DNA of 13,453 nucleotides from Chloroflexota bacterium (GTDB lineage Bacteria; Chloroflexota; Anaerolineae; Anaerolineales; UBA11858): NCBI GenBank assembly GCA_030666985.1, contig DAOUWT010000047.1, positions 1 to 13,453 of the forward strand, given 5' to 3'. How positions within the stretch are numbered: position 1 is the stretch's first letter; each line of letters opens with the position of its first letter. The translations under genes were made by a program, and so were the position numbers. This document shows positions 7,174 through 13,408 of this stretch, piece after piece. The notes below the pieces were generated by a model. That model saw nothing but the letters and a program-made list of their open reading frames with translations, was not told the DNA's origin and did no database searches.

Positions 7174-7196
7174 TGATTAAATAACTGTCGCATTTC
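7174..7196 (+). repeat. IS left inverted repeat
   Basis: TGATTAAATAACT followed by GTCGCATTTC. Compared with the right end read on the minus strand (8527-8505), 20 of 23 bases agree. Confidence 0.85.
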
Positions 7197-7294
7197 AAAG
7201 ATGAAAAAGGTTGTCGAGGCAGCAAACTGAGGTATCATGCTGGTTTCAGAAAAACCAACATATTCATCCGATACGTAACCAGCAGGAGACTGCC

Positions 7295-8524
7295 ATGCAA
7301 ACCTATACACCCGAAATCGAAGAAAATATGCGCAACTTCTACAACAACCTGAACGAGAAAGACCGCCGTCGCTATGCAGGAATAGAAGCACTGAAGCTAG
7401 GACATGGTGGGAAAAACTATATCGCAAAAGTGCTGGGTTGTAGTCGGCGCACGGTCAGCAGAGGAGCGCAGGAGGTAAGTAGTTTATCCGGGAAAGAAGT
7501 GAACGACCGCATTCGAGAACCGGGCGCTGGACGGAAATCCTATCAGGAGAAATGGATAGAAATCAATGAGAAATTCTTGGAAGTGCTGAAAGACCATACA
7601 GCCGGAGACCCGATGGATGAGAAGGTGCGCTGGACGAACTTGACTTATGGGGAAATCGTCAAAGCCTTGCAAGAAGACCATGGCATTGGGGTGAGTAAGT
7701 GGATAGTGCGCCGATTGCTCAAGGAACACGGCTATAGGCGTCGGAAAGCTCAAAAGAAAAGCACGATGAAGGAAGTCGCCCACCGCAATGAGCAGTTTGA
7801 GAAAATCGCTCGGCTGGTGGCTGAATATCAGGAGGCTGGCTATCCAGTTGTCAGCATGGACACCAAGAAAAAGGAGCATTTGGGTAACTTCTACCGGGAT
7901 GGACATCTTTACACTCTGGAAGAACTACAAACCTACGACCATGACTTCAATAGCTTTGCTGATGGAATCATTATCCCGCATAGTTTCTACGATATAGGTC
8001 TCAATACCGGATACATTCAAATCGGAACAAGTCATGATACAAGTGAGTTTGCGTGTGACAGCTTCCGTCACTGGTGGTACACATACGGGCAACAACATTA
8101 TCCAGAAGCCACTTCCATTTTGGTTCTTTGTGACGGGGGAGGCAGCAATAGTTCGCGACATTACCTCTTCAAACAAGACCTTCAAATCCTGGCCGATGAG
8201 ATCGGCATCGAAATTCGCATCGCACATTACCCGCCCTACTGTTCGAAATATAACCCGATTGAACACCGCTTCTTCCCTCACGTTACCCGTGCCTGTCAAG
8301 GCGTGATTTTCACTTCGGTAGGACTGGTCAAAGAATTGATGGACAAAACTCATACTAAAACCGGATTAACGGCATTTGTGCATATTATTGATAAAGCCTA
8401 CCAAACAGGTCGCAAAGTCGTAGCCGACTTCAAAGAGAATATGCGCATCGCCTTCGACGATTTCTTGCCTGCTTGGAACTATCGAGCTGTTCCACTCTCC
8501 CTATTAAATGGGAAAGTTATTTAA
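7295..8524 (+). CDS. ISAzo13-family DDE transposase
   Basis: 409 residues from the ATG at 7295, chosen over an upstream in-frame ATG at 7211 because AGGAG (7284-7288) lies six bases before it. The N-terminal third holds helix-turn-helix DNA-binding regions (IAKVLGCSRRTVSRGAQE, and later ALQEDHGIGVSKWIVRRLLKEHGYRRRKAQKK). The catalytic DDE core then follows: first Asp in SMDTKKKEHLG, second Asp in LVLCDGGGSNSSR, and Glu in NPIEHRFFPHVTRACQG, as in the ISAzo13 transposase DDE domain family. Length is normal, with no stop or frameshift, so the enzyme may be active. It would bind the terminal repeats and cut and join DNA ends to move the element. Confidence 0.92.
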   Translation: MQTYTPEIEENMRNFYNNLNEKDRRRYAGIEALKLGHGGKNYIAKVLGCSRRTVSRGAQEVSSLSGKEVNDRIREPGAGRKSYQEKWIEINEKFLEVLKDHTAGDPMDEKVRWTNLTYGEIVKALQEDHGIGVSKWIVRRLLKEHGYRRRKAQKKSTMKEVAHRNEQFEKIARLVAEYQEAGYPVVSMDTKKKEHLGNFYRDGHLYTLEELQTYDHDFNSFADGIIIPHSFYDIGLNTGYIQIGTSHDTSEFACDSFRHWWYTYGQQHYPEATSILVLCDGGGSNSSRHYLFKQDLQILADEIGIEIRIAHYPPYCSKYNPIEHRFFPHVTRACQGVIFTSVGLVKELMDKTHTKTGLTAFVHIIDKAYQTGRKVVADFKENMRIAFDDFLPAWNYRAVPLSLLNGKVI

Positions 8525-8527
8525 TCA
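8505..8527 (-). repeat. IS right inverted repeat
   Basis: Read on the minus strand it begins TGATTAAATAACT and continues TTCCCATTTA, matching the left end. It contains the transposase stop codon (8522-8524) on the plus strand and the stop codon of the HTH gene (8525-8527) on the minus strand. Confidence 0.85.
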
Positions 8528-9169
8528 CGGTCCCTTAGACGCTACAAGAGATCTACGTCTACGTTTTGTAAGGGGGACACCGTTGGCAGTAAATACCTGC
8601 CGCCCTCGACCACCATTTTGGTCTTCATATACAGTTACACAATAAGCAACGTCTTGTTCATCAAGTAGAACCTTACGACCATCTCTTCCAAGTCTTTTTA
8701 TATATCCACGTTTCGACCAGCGACTAATAGTGGGATGCGGAACATCATATTTACGAGACGCTGCACTAACACTAATGGGAATACATTCTAAGTGATTAAA
8801 CTTTCGGTAAAGGGCGAGATTTTCTTTCTTGCCAAGTAATGGTCGTAGTTTCGATATTGCAGATTCTGCAACTACAATCTCACCATCGGAAAGTTGCACT
8901 GCATCGACTTGATATTTATTGGCATCATCAGAAAGCCATTTATTTAATTTGGCTTTGGTTGTGCCAATACGTTGAGCAGCTTCTGATATTGTGATGTATT
9001 TGGGAATTTCTTTCATCGTGTTTTCCATGACTGCTATTTTTCCATCAGGTAACTGAGCTGCATTCATTTTACCCGTTTGAATCCAGTCATGCAACACGGC
9101 TTCAGGTACTCCAATCCGCTTTGTAGCTTCAGAAATGGAGATATATTTGGGGAGAGTAGTTGTAAGCAT
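8525..9169 (-). CDS. Tandem helix-turn-helix (MerR/excisionase-like) DNA-binding protein, 214 aa
   Basis: The start at 9169 is chosen because GAGGG sits six bases before this ATG; upstream in-frame ATGs lie within or beyond tRNA-Cys. The protein has three helix-turn-helix modules. Modules 1 (7-50: PKYISISEATKRIGVPEAVLHDWI..., AAQLPDGKIAV) and 2 (55-102: PKYITISEAAQRIGTTKAKLNKWL..., AVQLSDGEIVV) are clear internal duplicates, also at DNA level. Module 3 (129-180: IPISVSAASRKYDVPHPTISRWSKRG) is more diverged. A basic tail KRRRRS follows. The last residues (SKGP and the stop) come from the IS inverted repeat, so the native C-terminus is probably altered. MerR-type modules occur in regulators and in excisionases of mobile elements. 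Its place beside a tRNA array would suit an element control gene, but no integrase is in view. Confidence 0.75.
   Translation of the reverse strand: MLTTTLPKYISISEATKRIGVPEAVLHDWIQTGKMNAAQLPDGKIAVMENTMKEIPKYITISEAAQRIGTTKAKLNKWLSDDANKYQVDAVQLSDGEIVVAESAISKLRPLLGKKENLALYRKFNHLECIPISVSAASRKYDVPHPTISRWSKRGYIKRLGRDGRKVLLDEQDVAYCVTVYEDQNGGRGRQVFTANGVPLTKRRRRSLVASKGP
8965..9152 (-). repeat. Internal duplication within the HTH gene
   Basis: Copies 8965-9005 and 9112-9152 align at roughly 70 percent by eye and both encode (L/I)PKYI(S/T)ISEA--RIG. The following lines AAQLPDGKIAV and AVQLSDGEIVV are also paired. This is an in-gene duplication of a ~48-residue HTH module. Confidence 0.65.
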
Positions 9170-9240
9170 TAGAATCCCTCCGTACCATTGACCTAAAAGT
9201 ATGAAGTCATCAGAAGCAGACTTCAATTTAGAATTGTCAA
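9170..9240. other. Spacer between tRNA-Cys and HTH gene with a small hairpin
   Basis: 71 bp. TGAAGTC (9202-9208) and GACTTCA (9219-9225) form a 7-bp stem with a 10-base loop. A TTGACA hexamer on the minus strand (9235-9240) directly follows the tRNA end, but I see no -10 at proper spacing. It could hold the tRNA-Cys 3' processing site and the HTH gene promoter. Confidence 0.35.
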
Positions 9241-9311
<71 letters not shown>

Positions 9312-9313
9312 AT

Positions 9314-9367
9314 GAAAAAAGCTGGTGGAATATGGCTGTTGTCACAAGTCAGCCATTTGCCACCAGC
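9314..9367 (-). terminator. Rho-independent terminator after tRNA-Gly
   Basis: On the minus strand, GCTGGTGG (9367-9360) pairs with CCACCAGC (9328-9321). An inner stem ATGGCTG/CAGCCAT (9356-9350 with 9338-9332) extends the hairpin, and TTTTTT (9320-9315) follows directly. It would end the Phe-Gly transcript just before tRNA-Cys, implying a separate promoter or read-through for tRNA-Cys. Confidence 0.75.
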
Positions 9368-9383
9368 CACAGCTTGAACTTAG

Positions 9384-9455
9384 AGCGGGCGACGGGATTC
9401 GAACCCGTGATCTTCTCCTTGGCAAGGAGACATTCTACCACTGAACCACGCCCGC
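9384..9455 (-). tRNA. tRNA-Gly (GCC)
   Basis: Minus-strand cloverleaf: acceptor GCGGGCG (9455-9449) with CGCCCGC (9391-9385) and discriminator U. D arm GGTTCAGTGGTAGAAT, anticodon loop with GCC (CTCCTTGCCAAGGAG), T arm GGGTTCGAATCCC. Eight bases separate it from tRNA-Phe upstream, so the two are almost surely one transcript. Confidence 0.95.
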
Positions 9456-9463
9456 ATGAGCAG

Positions 9464-9536
9464 TGCCGAGACCCAGAATCGAACTGGGGACACCGCGATT
9501 TTCAGTCGCGTGCTCTACCAACTGAGCTATCTCGGC
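9464..9536 (-). tRNA. tRNA-Phe (GAA)
   Basis: Minus-strand cloverleaf: acceptor GCCGAGA (9536-9530) with TCTCGGC (9471-9465) and discriminator A. Anticodon loop CTGAAAATC with GAA, T arm CCAGTTCGATTCTGG. It is the first gene of the tRNA transcript, about 24 bases downstream of the predicted transcription start. Confidence 0.95.
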
Positions 9537-9566
9537 ATGCACTCGGTAGTTCCAAAATGCACCGAC

Positions 9567-9595
9567 ATTCTACTCGCTTGGCAAGAGGTTGTCAA
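9567..9595 (-). promoter_or_regulatory. Promoter of the tRNA operon
   Basis: On the minus strand, TTGACA (9595-9590), a 17-bp spacer and TAGAAT (9572-9567): a near-consensus sigma-70-type promoter pointing at tRNA-Phe, with the start expected near 9560. The -35 and spacer lie inside the last codons of the preceding membrane-protein gene. The -35 overlaps an imperfect dyad, CTTGGCAA (9577-9584) and TTGTCAAG (9589-9596). Confidence 0.8.
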
Positions 9596-10298
9596 GCGAG
9601 GGTAGAGAATTTTGAGAGTCTAATAATTTTTCACAACCGGGGATCGTCCTACAAAGCTCGATCTCTTCCCAGGAATTTGGGAGGGGGGTCAATAGGTCTT
9701 GATAAGGCTTAACAACGTCTTGGAGGCCCACAAAAGGCTCATGTAGTTCTGTCTCAGCGAGAGGTATATCGACCGGGACAGTTAAATTCACCGGCACCAT
9801 TGTATCTACGGGAACCATTATACTCAAATAAATGGGTAATTCTAATCCCCTGGGGAGAACAATATCTGCCGGGGCATTGATAGTAAAGAGAAGCGTATTT
9901 ATTCCTACAGAGGCTCTAAGAGGGACATCTTCTGTCAAGGTCACCATGGTGTTTGCTTGTACAGGAAGGTCAAACTTGACCTGGATTTCGTCTTCTACAC
10001 TTATAGTGGTGGCGATTTTAGCTTCGTCCATCTTTTTAAAATTGGTCGCCAGCCCGGTTAGGAGTTGATCGTTGACGATGTTTTTGATGGCAAATAATTC
10101 TCTTCCAAGCAGGATGAGGATCACTATAAGAATGATGTTCACTGCCAAGGAAAAAAAGCTCGCTATGGTCCAAAAAGCGTTGGGGATCTTTCTTTGCCAG
10201 AAAAGAGGTCTGATTGTTCGTAATATTCTTTGTAATATGTTTTCTTTTGGATATAAGGTACGTCTATTTGTATCAGGTGAACCATCAGAATGAGACAT
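9570..10298 (-). CDS. Single-pass membrane protein with beta-rich, VPV-repeat external domain, unknown function
   Basis: The start ATG at 10298 is preceded by GGAGG eight bases upstream; an earlier in-frame ATG (10313) would contain that ribosome site, so it is rejected. The 242-residue protein has a basic cytoplasmic N-terminus (1-40), one transmembrane helix (about 44-66) and a long external part. Residues 100-180 are strand-like and repetitive: LPVQANTMVTLTEDVPL, FTINAPADIVLP, LPIYLSIMVPVDTMVPV, NLTVPVDIPL. This suggests regular short beta strands or a beta helix. The C-terminal ~50 residues hold two Cys (216, 222) and LPNSWEEIELC. No named family recognised. The tRNA promoter lies in its last codons. 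It is probably the final gene of the minus-strand series coming from the right, but 280 bp with a palindrome precede it. Confidence 0.75.
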   Translation of the reverse strand: MSHSDGSPDTNRRTLYPKENILQRILRTIRPLFWQRKIPNAFWTIASFFSLAVNIILIVILILLGRELFAIKNIVNDQLLTGLATNFKKMDEAKIATTISVEDEIQVKFDLPVQANTMVTLTEDVPLRASVGINTLLFTINAPADIVLPRGLELPIYLSIMVPVDTMVPVNLTVPVDIPLAETELHEPFVGLQDVVKPYQDLLTPLPNSWEEIELCRTIPGCEKLLDSQNSLPSLDNLLPSE

Positions 10299-10321
10299 TT
10301 TTATATCCTCCAAGGTATTGT

Positions 10322-10364
10322 GCCTGAGACCTCGGAGGTCTTGGAGACCTCCGAGGTCTCAGGC
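10322..10364. repeat. 43-bp perfect palindrome
   Basis: A 20-bp arm (GCCTGAGACCTCGGAGGTCT, 10322-10341), a 3-base loop and its exact complement (10345-10364). The arms contain nested palindromes (AGACCTCGGAGGTCT). No T-run follows on either strand within a few bases. It resembles dispersed intergenic hairpin repeats more than a terminator. Confidence 0.85.
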
Positions 10365-10580
10365 GTAGATTGGCGGGGGCGCAAGCGGATGGGGATTGGC
10401 AAAACCTCGCCACCCCCGCTTCGCATCCCCCAGGGTTTTTCCCCGCTTGGGCGTGCGTGCCACGCCTGGGGGTTGGTCTCACGCCCCACCCCCCCGTCCC
10501 CCCCAAAAATCCACGGGGTTCGCCAGTTCCCCAGACTCCACCCGCAGGAACTGCCGATCCTGCTCGAGCGTAGTCAAGAC
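10365..10580. other. GC-rich gene-free stretch with C/G tracts
   Basis: 216 bp with no credible gene; the plus-strand reading frames here are low-complexity. It contains GGCGTG/CACGCC hairpin arms near 10450-10466, two runs of seven C (10489-10495 and 10498-10504) separated by GT, and one copy of the 45-bp repeat described separately. Confidence 0.5.
10530..10574 (+). repeat. 45-bp intergenic repeat, copy 1
   Basis: Matches the reverse complement of 13409-13453 at 41 of 45 positions. It contains GCAGGA and TCCTGC arms around eight bases and the palindrome GCTCGAGC. It lies just past the stop codon of the four-helix membrane protein gene. Confidence 0.8.
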
Positions 10581-11024
10581 TTAGTGGGACGAATCTCGAC
10601 GGGGTATGAACATGGCAAATCCTATAGCGATGATGATTTCTCCAATCACGACTCCGGCGGCCTGGGAAGGGCCTAAAAATGGGAGGGCGGGCCAAGATTG
10701 AGTCCCCAGACCAAAAACATCCGCTAAGGCGGAGACTAATGAAACCAGGTATCCGGTCCCTATCAGGCGAAGTCCTATATCTTCGAGGAGACTTTGTTCG
10801 TAAGATGCCTGTCTACTCGCTTTCAGGCTTATGTAGCCTCCAATGCAAATAATTGCCAGCCCAAATGAAAAGGTGGCGCTTTGAACAAAGCCAACAGTTG
10901 GGCTTCTGTCCAAGTTGAAGATGCCGGGGTCGGCGCCCAGGATGAAAACGAAAAAACCGAGCGCGGTGATGAGGAGTCCGATGTGAACCCATTTTCTGGG
11001 TGATTGGTGGTTTGGTTGTTTCAC
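10581..11024 (-). CDS. Four-helix integral membrane protein, unknown function
   Basis: A 147-residue protein starting at a GTG, with TGAGG about nine bases upstream, 11 bp after the dipeptidase stop codon, so very likely in the same transcript. It has four predicted transmembrane helices, about residues 12-31, 46-66, 85-105 and 120-142, and a basic N-terminus (MKQPNHQSPRKW) and C-terminus (PRRDSSH), consistent with both ends inside. No charged or catalytic residues stand out in the membrane. I recognise no family. Confidence 0.72.
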   Translation of the reverse strand: MKQPNHQSPRKWVHIGLLITALGFFVFILGADPGIFNLDRSPTVGFVQSATFSFGLAIICIGGYISLKASRQASYEQSLLEDIGLRLIGTGYLVSLVSALADVFGLGTQSWPALPFLGPSQAAGVVIGEIIIAIGFAMFIPRRDSSH

Positions 11025-11035
11025 TGGTGATTGCC

Positions 11036-12115
11036 TCAGGGAAGTGTTTTTTCAAGGTGAGTGAGCCAGTTTTGGCCCAAAATAGCCTTAACGTCCTCTA
11101 CGCTATAGCCTTTCTGAGCGAGGATGGGGGCTAATTTACCTAAGTCTGCGATGGTATCTATTTCGGCCGGAACCGCGGAAAGACCAAAACCGCCGTCGAA
11201 GTCGCTTCCGATTCCCACGTGCTGGGCATCGCCGGCAATTTGGCAGATGTGATCTATTTGGGCGACAACGTCTTGGAGGGTGACTTCCGAACGGTCGTCG
11301 CCAAGCTTCCAGCCGGTTTTTAGGAAACGATTGTAGGGAATGATGCCGATAATTGCCTCGCGCTCTATGAGACCCTGGATAACGCGGTCGGTGAGATGGC
11401 GGTTGCTGGAATAGTTTTTCAAGAGGGCCTTGGCGTTGGCATGAGAGGCAATGATGGGGCCGGGATAATAATCTAAAGCCTCGAGGACGGCTCGCTCGTC
11501 CATGTGGCTGACATCTAGGGTGAGGTTGAGGTCGGCCATCCCGTCCAGGAGGGCGTATCCCGCCGGGGTCAGCCCCCCGGGTTCGCGCGTCCCGCCACAA
11601 AAGCGGTTTCCCGCCCAGGCTGGGCCCAGCATCCGCAGGCCTTTTTTCTGCCACAGGGCCAATTCCCCAGGAGAACGCACGCCCTCGGCACCTTCCATCA
11701 GAATCACCAATCCCACAGGGGCCGAGTCCGGCTGGCTTTTCCACGAGTTCAGGACGAAGTCCAGGTCAGAGTGGTCGAAAATTAGATGGAATTTACGGGG
11801 ATGTTCTTCGCAAAGGCGGTGGTAGGCATCTAGTTGGTCGCGATATTTTTGGCTAGCTCTGGCCGGGGTGCTGTAGGATTGGGTATCCCACGCGCCTCCT
11901 TTGGCCCTGAGTGGGGCCGCGAAAAGGGTGGCGAAGATGAGGGCCACTTTCCCCTTTTGGTAATCGGGCCATCCCAGGAGGGTCTGACCATTGTGTTGGG
12001 GGGCTGGCTTGTTGGTTTCGATTTGACGAGTTTCGTGGGCCGCGCGGGTGTAGTCGCGTCCAAAGGTCAGCATATTCCAAGCGAGGTCTTGGTGAGCGTC
12101 TATGATGAGATTCAT
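11036..12115 (-). CDS. Membrane dipeptidase-like peptidase, family M19
   Basis: A 359-residue protein of the amidohydrolase superfamily. Visible metal ligands in the usual order: H8 and D10 (IIDAHQDLAW), bridging E141 (ILMEGAEGV), H204 (TLDVSHMD), H225 (IIASHANAKAL) and D305 (GIGSDFDGG). The family C-terminal motif appears as GQNWL (347-351). Length is typical. M19 enzymes are zinc hydrolases cleaving dipeptides, in some cases D-amino-acid-containing ones; substrates vary and cannot be read here. No signal peptide is present, so unlike the mammalian enzyme it is probably cytoplasmic. The ATG at 12115 has no clear Shine-Dalgarno; a 39-bp hairpin lies 11 bp upstream. It sits between a small conserved protein gene and the membrane protein gene, probably as an operon. 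Confidence 0.92.
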   Translation of the reverse strand: MNLIIDAHQDLAWNMLTFGRDYTRAAHETRQIETNKPAPQHNGQTLLGWPDYQKGKVALIFATLFAAPLRAKGGAWDTQSYSTPARASQKYRDQLDAYHRLCEEHPRKFHLIFDHSDLDFVLNSWKSQPDSAPVGLVILMEGAEGVRSPGELALWQKKGLRMLGPAWAGNRFCGGTREPGGLTPAGYALLDGMADLNLTLDVSHMDERAVLEALDYYPGPIIASHANAKALLKNYSSNRHLTDRVIQGLIEREAIIGIIPYNRFLKTGWKLGDDRSEVTLQDVVAQIDHICQIAGDAQHVGIGSDFDGGFGLSAVPAEIDTIADLGKLAPILAQKGYSVEDVKAILGQNWLTHLEKTLP

Positions 12116-12125
12116 AAAGGAACGT

Positions 12126-12164
12126 CTCAGGAACGCGGTTCCTTAAAGGAACCGCGTTCCTGAG
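12126..12164. repeat. 39-bp perfect palindrome between two genes
   Basis: 19-bp arms CTCAGGAACGCGGTTCCTT (12126-12144) and its complement (12146-12164) around one central base. It lies after the 100-residue protein's stop and 11 bp before the dipeptidase start on the minus strand. Only TTCCTTT follows, so it is a poor terminator. It could be a mobile-type hairpin repeat, or affect processing or stability of the message. Confidence 0.85.
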
Positions 12165-12172
12165 GGAGGGGG

Positions 12173-12475
12173 CTAAAGCTGGAAGCCGGGTCGAGCATGA
12201 ATGATCTTATATGAAAAGTCATCAACAAAGTCGAGCAGGTTGTCGACCAGTCTGTTCCATTCGCCCGACGCCATTGCTACCTCTAAAGCGGCCTGGCTGT
12301 CTGCTTTGGCAGTTACCATAATTTGCGATGCTTGGCCGTACATGGTATACCAGGCATCTACAGGCCTTATTCCGAGGAGCTTGATTTCAGGGATGAATTC
12401 ACCAACCACGAATTCAAAATACTCTTGTTCGCGATTGGGTAGAATATCCCAGGTCATTATCAGTTTTACAGACAA
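12173..12475 (-). CDS. Small conserved protein, probable dimeric alpha/beta-barrel (ABM-like) fold
   Basis: A 100-residue protein, MSVKLIMTWDILPNREQEYFEFVVGEFIPEI... The pattern of strand (VKLIMTWDI), helix (REQEYFEFVVGEFIPEIKLL), strand (DAWYTMY), strand (QIMVTAKA), helix and strand (YKIIHARPG) is what small ferredoxin-like dimeric barrel proteins show. I recall similar proteins in Chloroflexota, but no biochemical role. The start is TTG at 12475 with AAGGA about eight bases upstream; a later ATG (residue 7) would cut the first strand. It follows the MBL hydrolase gene by 33 bp and precedes the dipeptidase, so an operon is likely. Confidence 0.75.
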   Translation of the reverse strand: MSVKLIMTWDILPNREQEYFEFVVGEFIPEIKLLGIRPVDAWYTMYGQASQIMVTAKADSQAALEVAMASGEWNRLVDNLLDFVDDFSYKIIHARPGFQL

Positions 12476-12508
12476 AATTATTTTCCTTGTTGTGCTGGCT
12501 GACTATTC

Positions 12509-13165
12509 CTAAGATTTCTCGTAGCTCAAGATGACGACTGTCGTCTCGCTAGATGATCTGGAGCTAGTGACGCTCAAAGAAGAGCGGGGTTCTATTTTTT
12601 CTAGGCCCATCTCTTTCGTAAAATTACTCAAAGGAGCCAGATCCATTTTGCTTTCTGCCGTTTTATAGTGCATGGGAATGGCATAGCTGGGTTCTAAGAT
12701 GCGGATCACTTCTACGGCTTGAGAGGAATTCAATCCACTCCCTCCGCCTACAGGCACCAGAGCCACTTGGATGTCTCCGGCTATGGATTTTACCTCAGAT
12801 TGACTCGGAACACGTTTTAGATTTCCGAGATGAGCTATCAAAATCCCGTCGTAGTCAAAGATGAACATGTGATTGCGAAGATCATCTTTTGCGCGTTTCT
12901 TGCCATTGGTACGAATAGCGGTGATGAATACTTCTCCAATTTCGTATTCTCCGGGACCGCTCAAGATGTGTTGTTTTGTCTTGCGCTTGCTAATAGCTTC
13001 AGTGTAATTATGCCCGGGAGCATCGTGACTAATGGTAATAATATCGGCAGACATATCAAGTTCTTCATAACCGATTATCTCATGGTTATAAGGGTCGGTT
13101 ACTACGGTTGCCATACCTCGTTCTGTTAATCGAAAGCAAGAGTGTCCATGCCATGTGATTTGCAT
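12509..13165 (-). CDS. MBL-fold metal-dependent hydrolase (UlaG-like, Lactamase_B_3 type)
   Basis: A 218-residue protein with the metallo-beta-lactamase fold landmarks: ITWHGHSCF at the start (residues 3-11), SHDAPGHN (46-53) in place of the canonical HxHxDH loop, SGPGEYEIG (69-77), the strand GILIAHLGN (107-115) with H112, LVPVGGG (136-142) and PMHYKT (164-169) with H166. This pattern fits the short UlaG-like branch. The HxHxDH motif is degenerate (H47 and H52 remain), so metal binding may be unusual. The substrate is unknown. The start is supported by AGGAGG four bases before the ATG. It is the first gene of the minus-strand series, with a TATAAT element upstream. The last ~25 residues are Ser-rich (RSSLSVTSSRSSSETT) before a final strand. 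Confidence 0.88.
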   Translation of the reverse strand: MQITWHGHSCFRLTERGMATVVTDPYNHEIIGYEELDMSADIITISHDAPGHNYTEAISKRKTKQHILSGPGEYEIGEVFITAIRTNGKKRAKDDLRNHMFIFDYDGILIAHLGNLKRVPSQSEVKSIAGDIQVALVPVGGGSGLNSSQAVEVIRILEPSYAIPMHYKTAESKMDLAPLSNFTKEMGLEKIEPRSSLSVTSSRSSSETTVVILSYEKS

Positions 13166-13218
13166 TCAGCCTCCTAGTGATAGAAAGTAGATTGGTTTTG
13201 ATTCTGCTGTGCTTAAAG

Positions 13219-13224
13219 ATTATA
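13219..13224 (-). promoter_or_regulatory. Candidate -10 element of the MBL operon
   Basis: A perfect TATAAT on the minus strand, about 54 bp before the ATG at 13165. The -35 is poor (CTGGTA at 17 bp), so the call rests mainly on the -10 and position. Confidence 0.45.
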
Positions 13225-13313
13225 CAATATTTTCACCCAGCTACCAGGAACTCTTATAAAAAGTAGAGATAGTAGTTTGCAATACCGCACTCGCTCAATG
13301 ATTTTGTAGAAGT

Positions 13314-13348
13314 TGCAATGCACTTCAAGTCTTTAGAAGTGCGTTGCA
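13314..13348. repeat. Hairpin upstream of the MBL gene
   Basis: TGCAATGCACTTC (13314-13326) pairs with GAAGTGCGTTGCA (13336-13348) with one wobble or mismatch around a nine-base loop. No T-run follows on the plus strand; on the minus strand ACTTCTAC follows, so it is not a clear terminator. Confidence 0.55.
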
Positions 13349-13408
13349 CCTGCAAGATAAGTAGTCGAGCATAAATTTCGCCAGAGGCGTGCAGAGCAAC
13401 GGTATTTT

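Larger units (their letters stand above)
7163..8538 (+). mobile_element. ISAzo13-family insertion sequence with terminal inverted repeats
   Basis: The left end (TGATTAAATAACT at 7174-7186, followed by GTCGCATTTC) and the right end (reverse of 8515-8527, followed by TTCCCATTTA) form inverted repeats, 20 of 23 positions identical. The match extends outward: CTAAGG-A---G is shared with 8 of 11 identities, which puts the outer ends near 7163 and 8538, a total of about 1.38 kb. If only the core counts, the ends are about 7173 and 8528. A single transposase gene fills the element, and its TAA stop lies inside the right repeat. No clear target-site duplication is visible by eye. The element interrupts a minus-strand gene on its left and abuts the HTH gene on its right. 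Confidence 0.85.

Noticed and set aside
7925..8353. 142-codon minus-strand open frame within the IS
   Set aside because: Antisense shadow of the transposase core; no independent start signal or family features.
9332..9712. 126-codon plus-strand open frame
   Set aside because: It reads antisense through the tRNA-Gly and tRNA-Phe genes (the well-known spurious ATGFEPVIFSLARRHSTTEPRPH product).
10290..10676. Plus-strand 128-codon frame sharing PQELPILLERS with the right-edge repeat
   Set aside because: The shared residues come from the 45-bp DNA repeat. Substitutions are not mainly synonymous and the rest of the frame is low-complexity and overlaps a palindrome and a real minus-strand gene.
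11502..11825. Plus-strand open frame antisense to the dipeptidase
   Set aside because: High-GC shadow frame; the opposite strand carries all M19 metal ligands.
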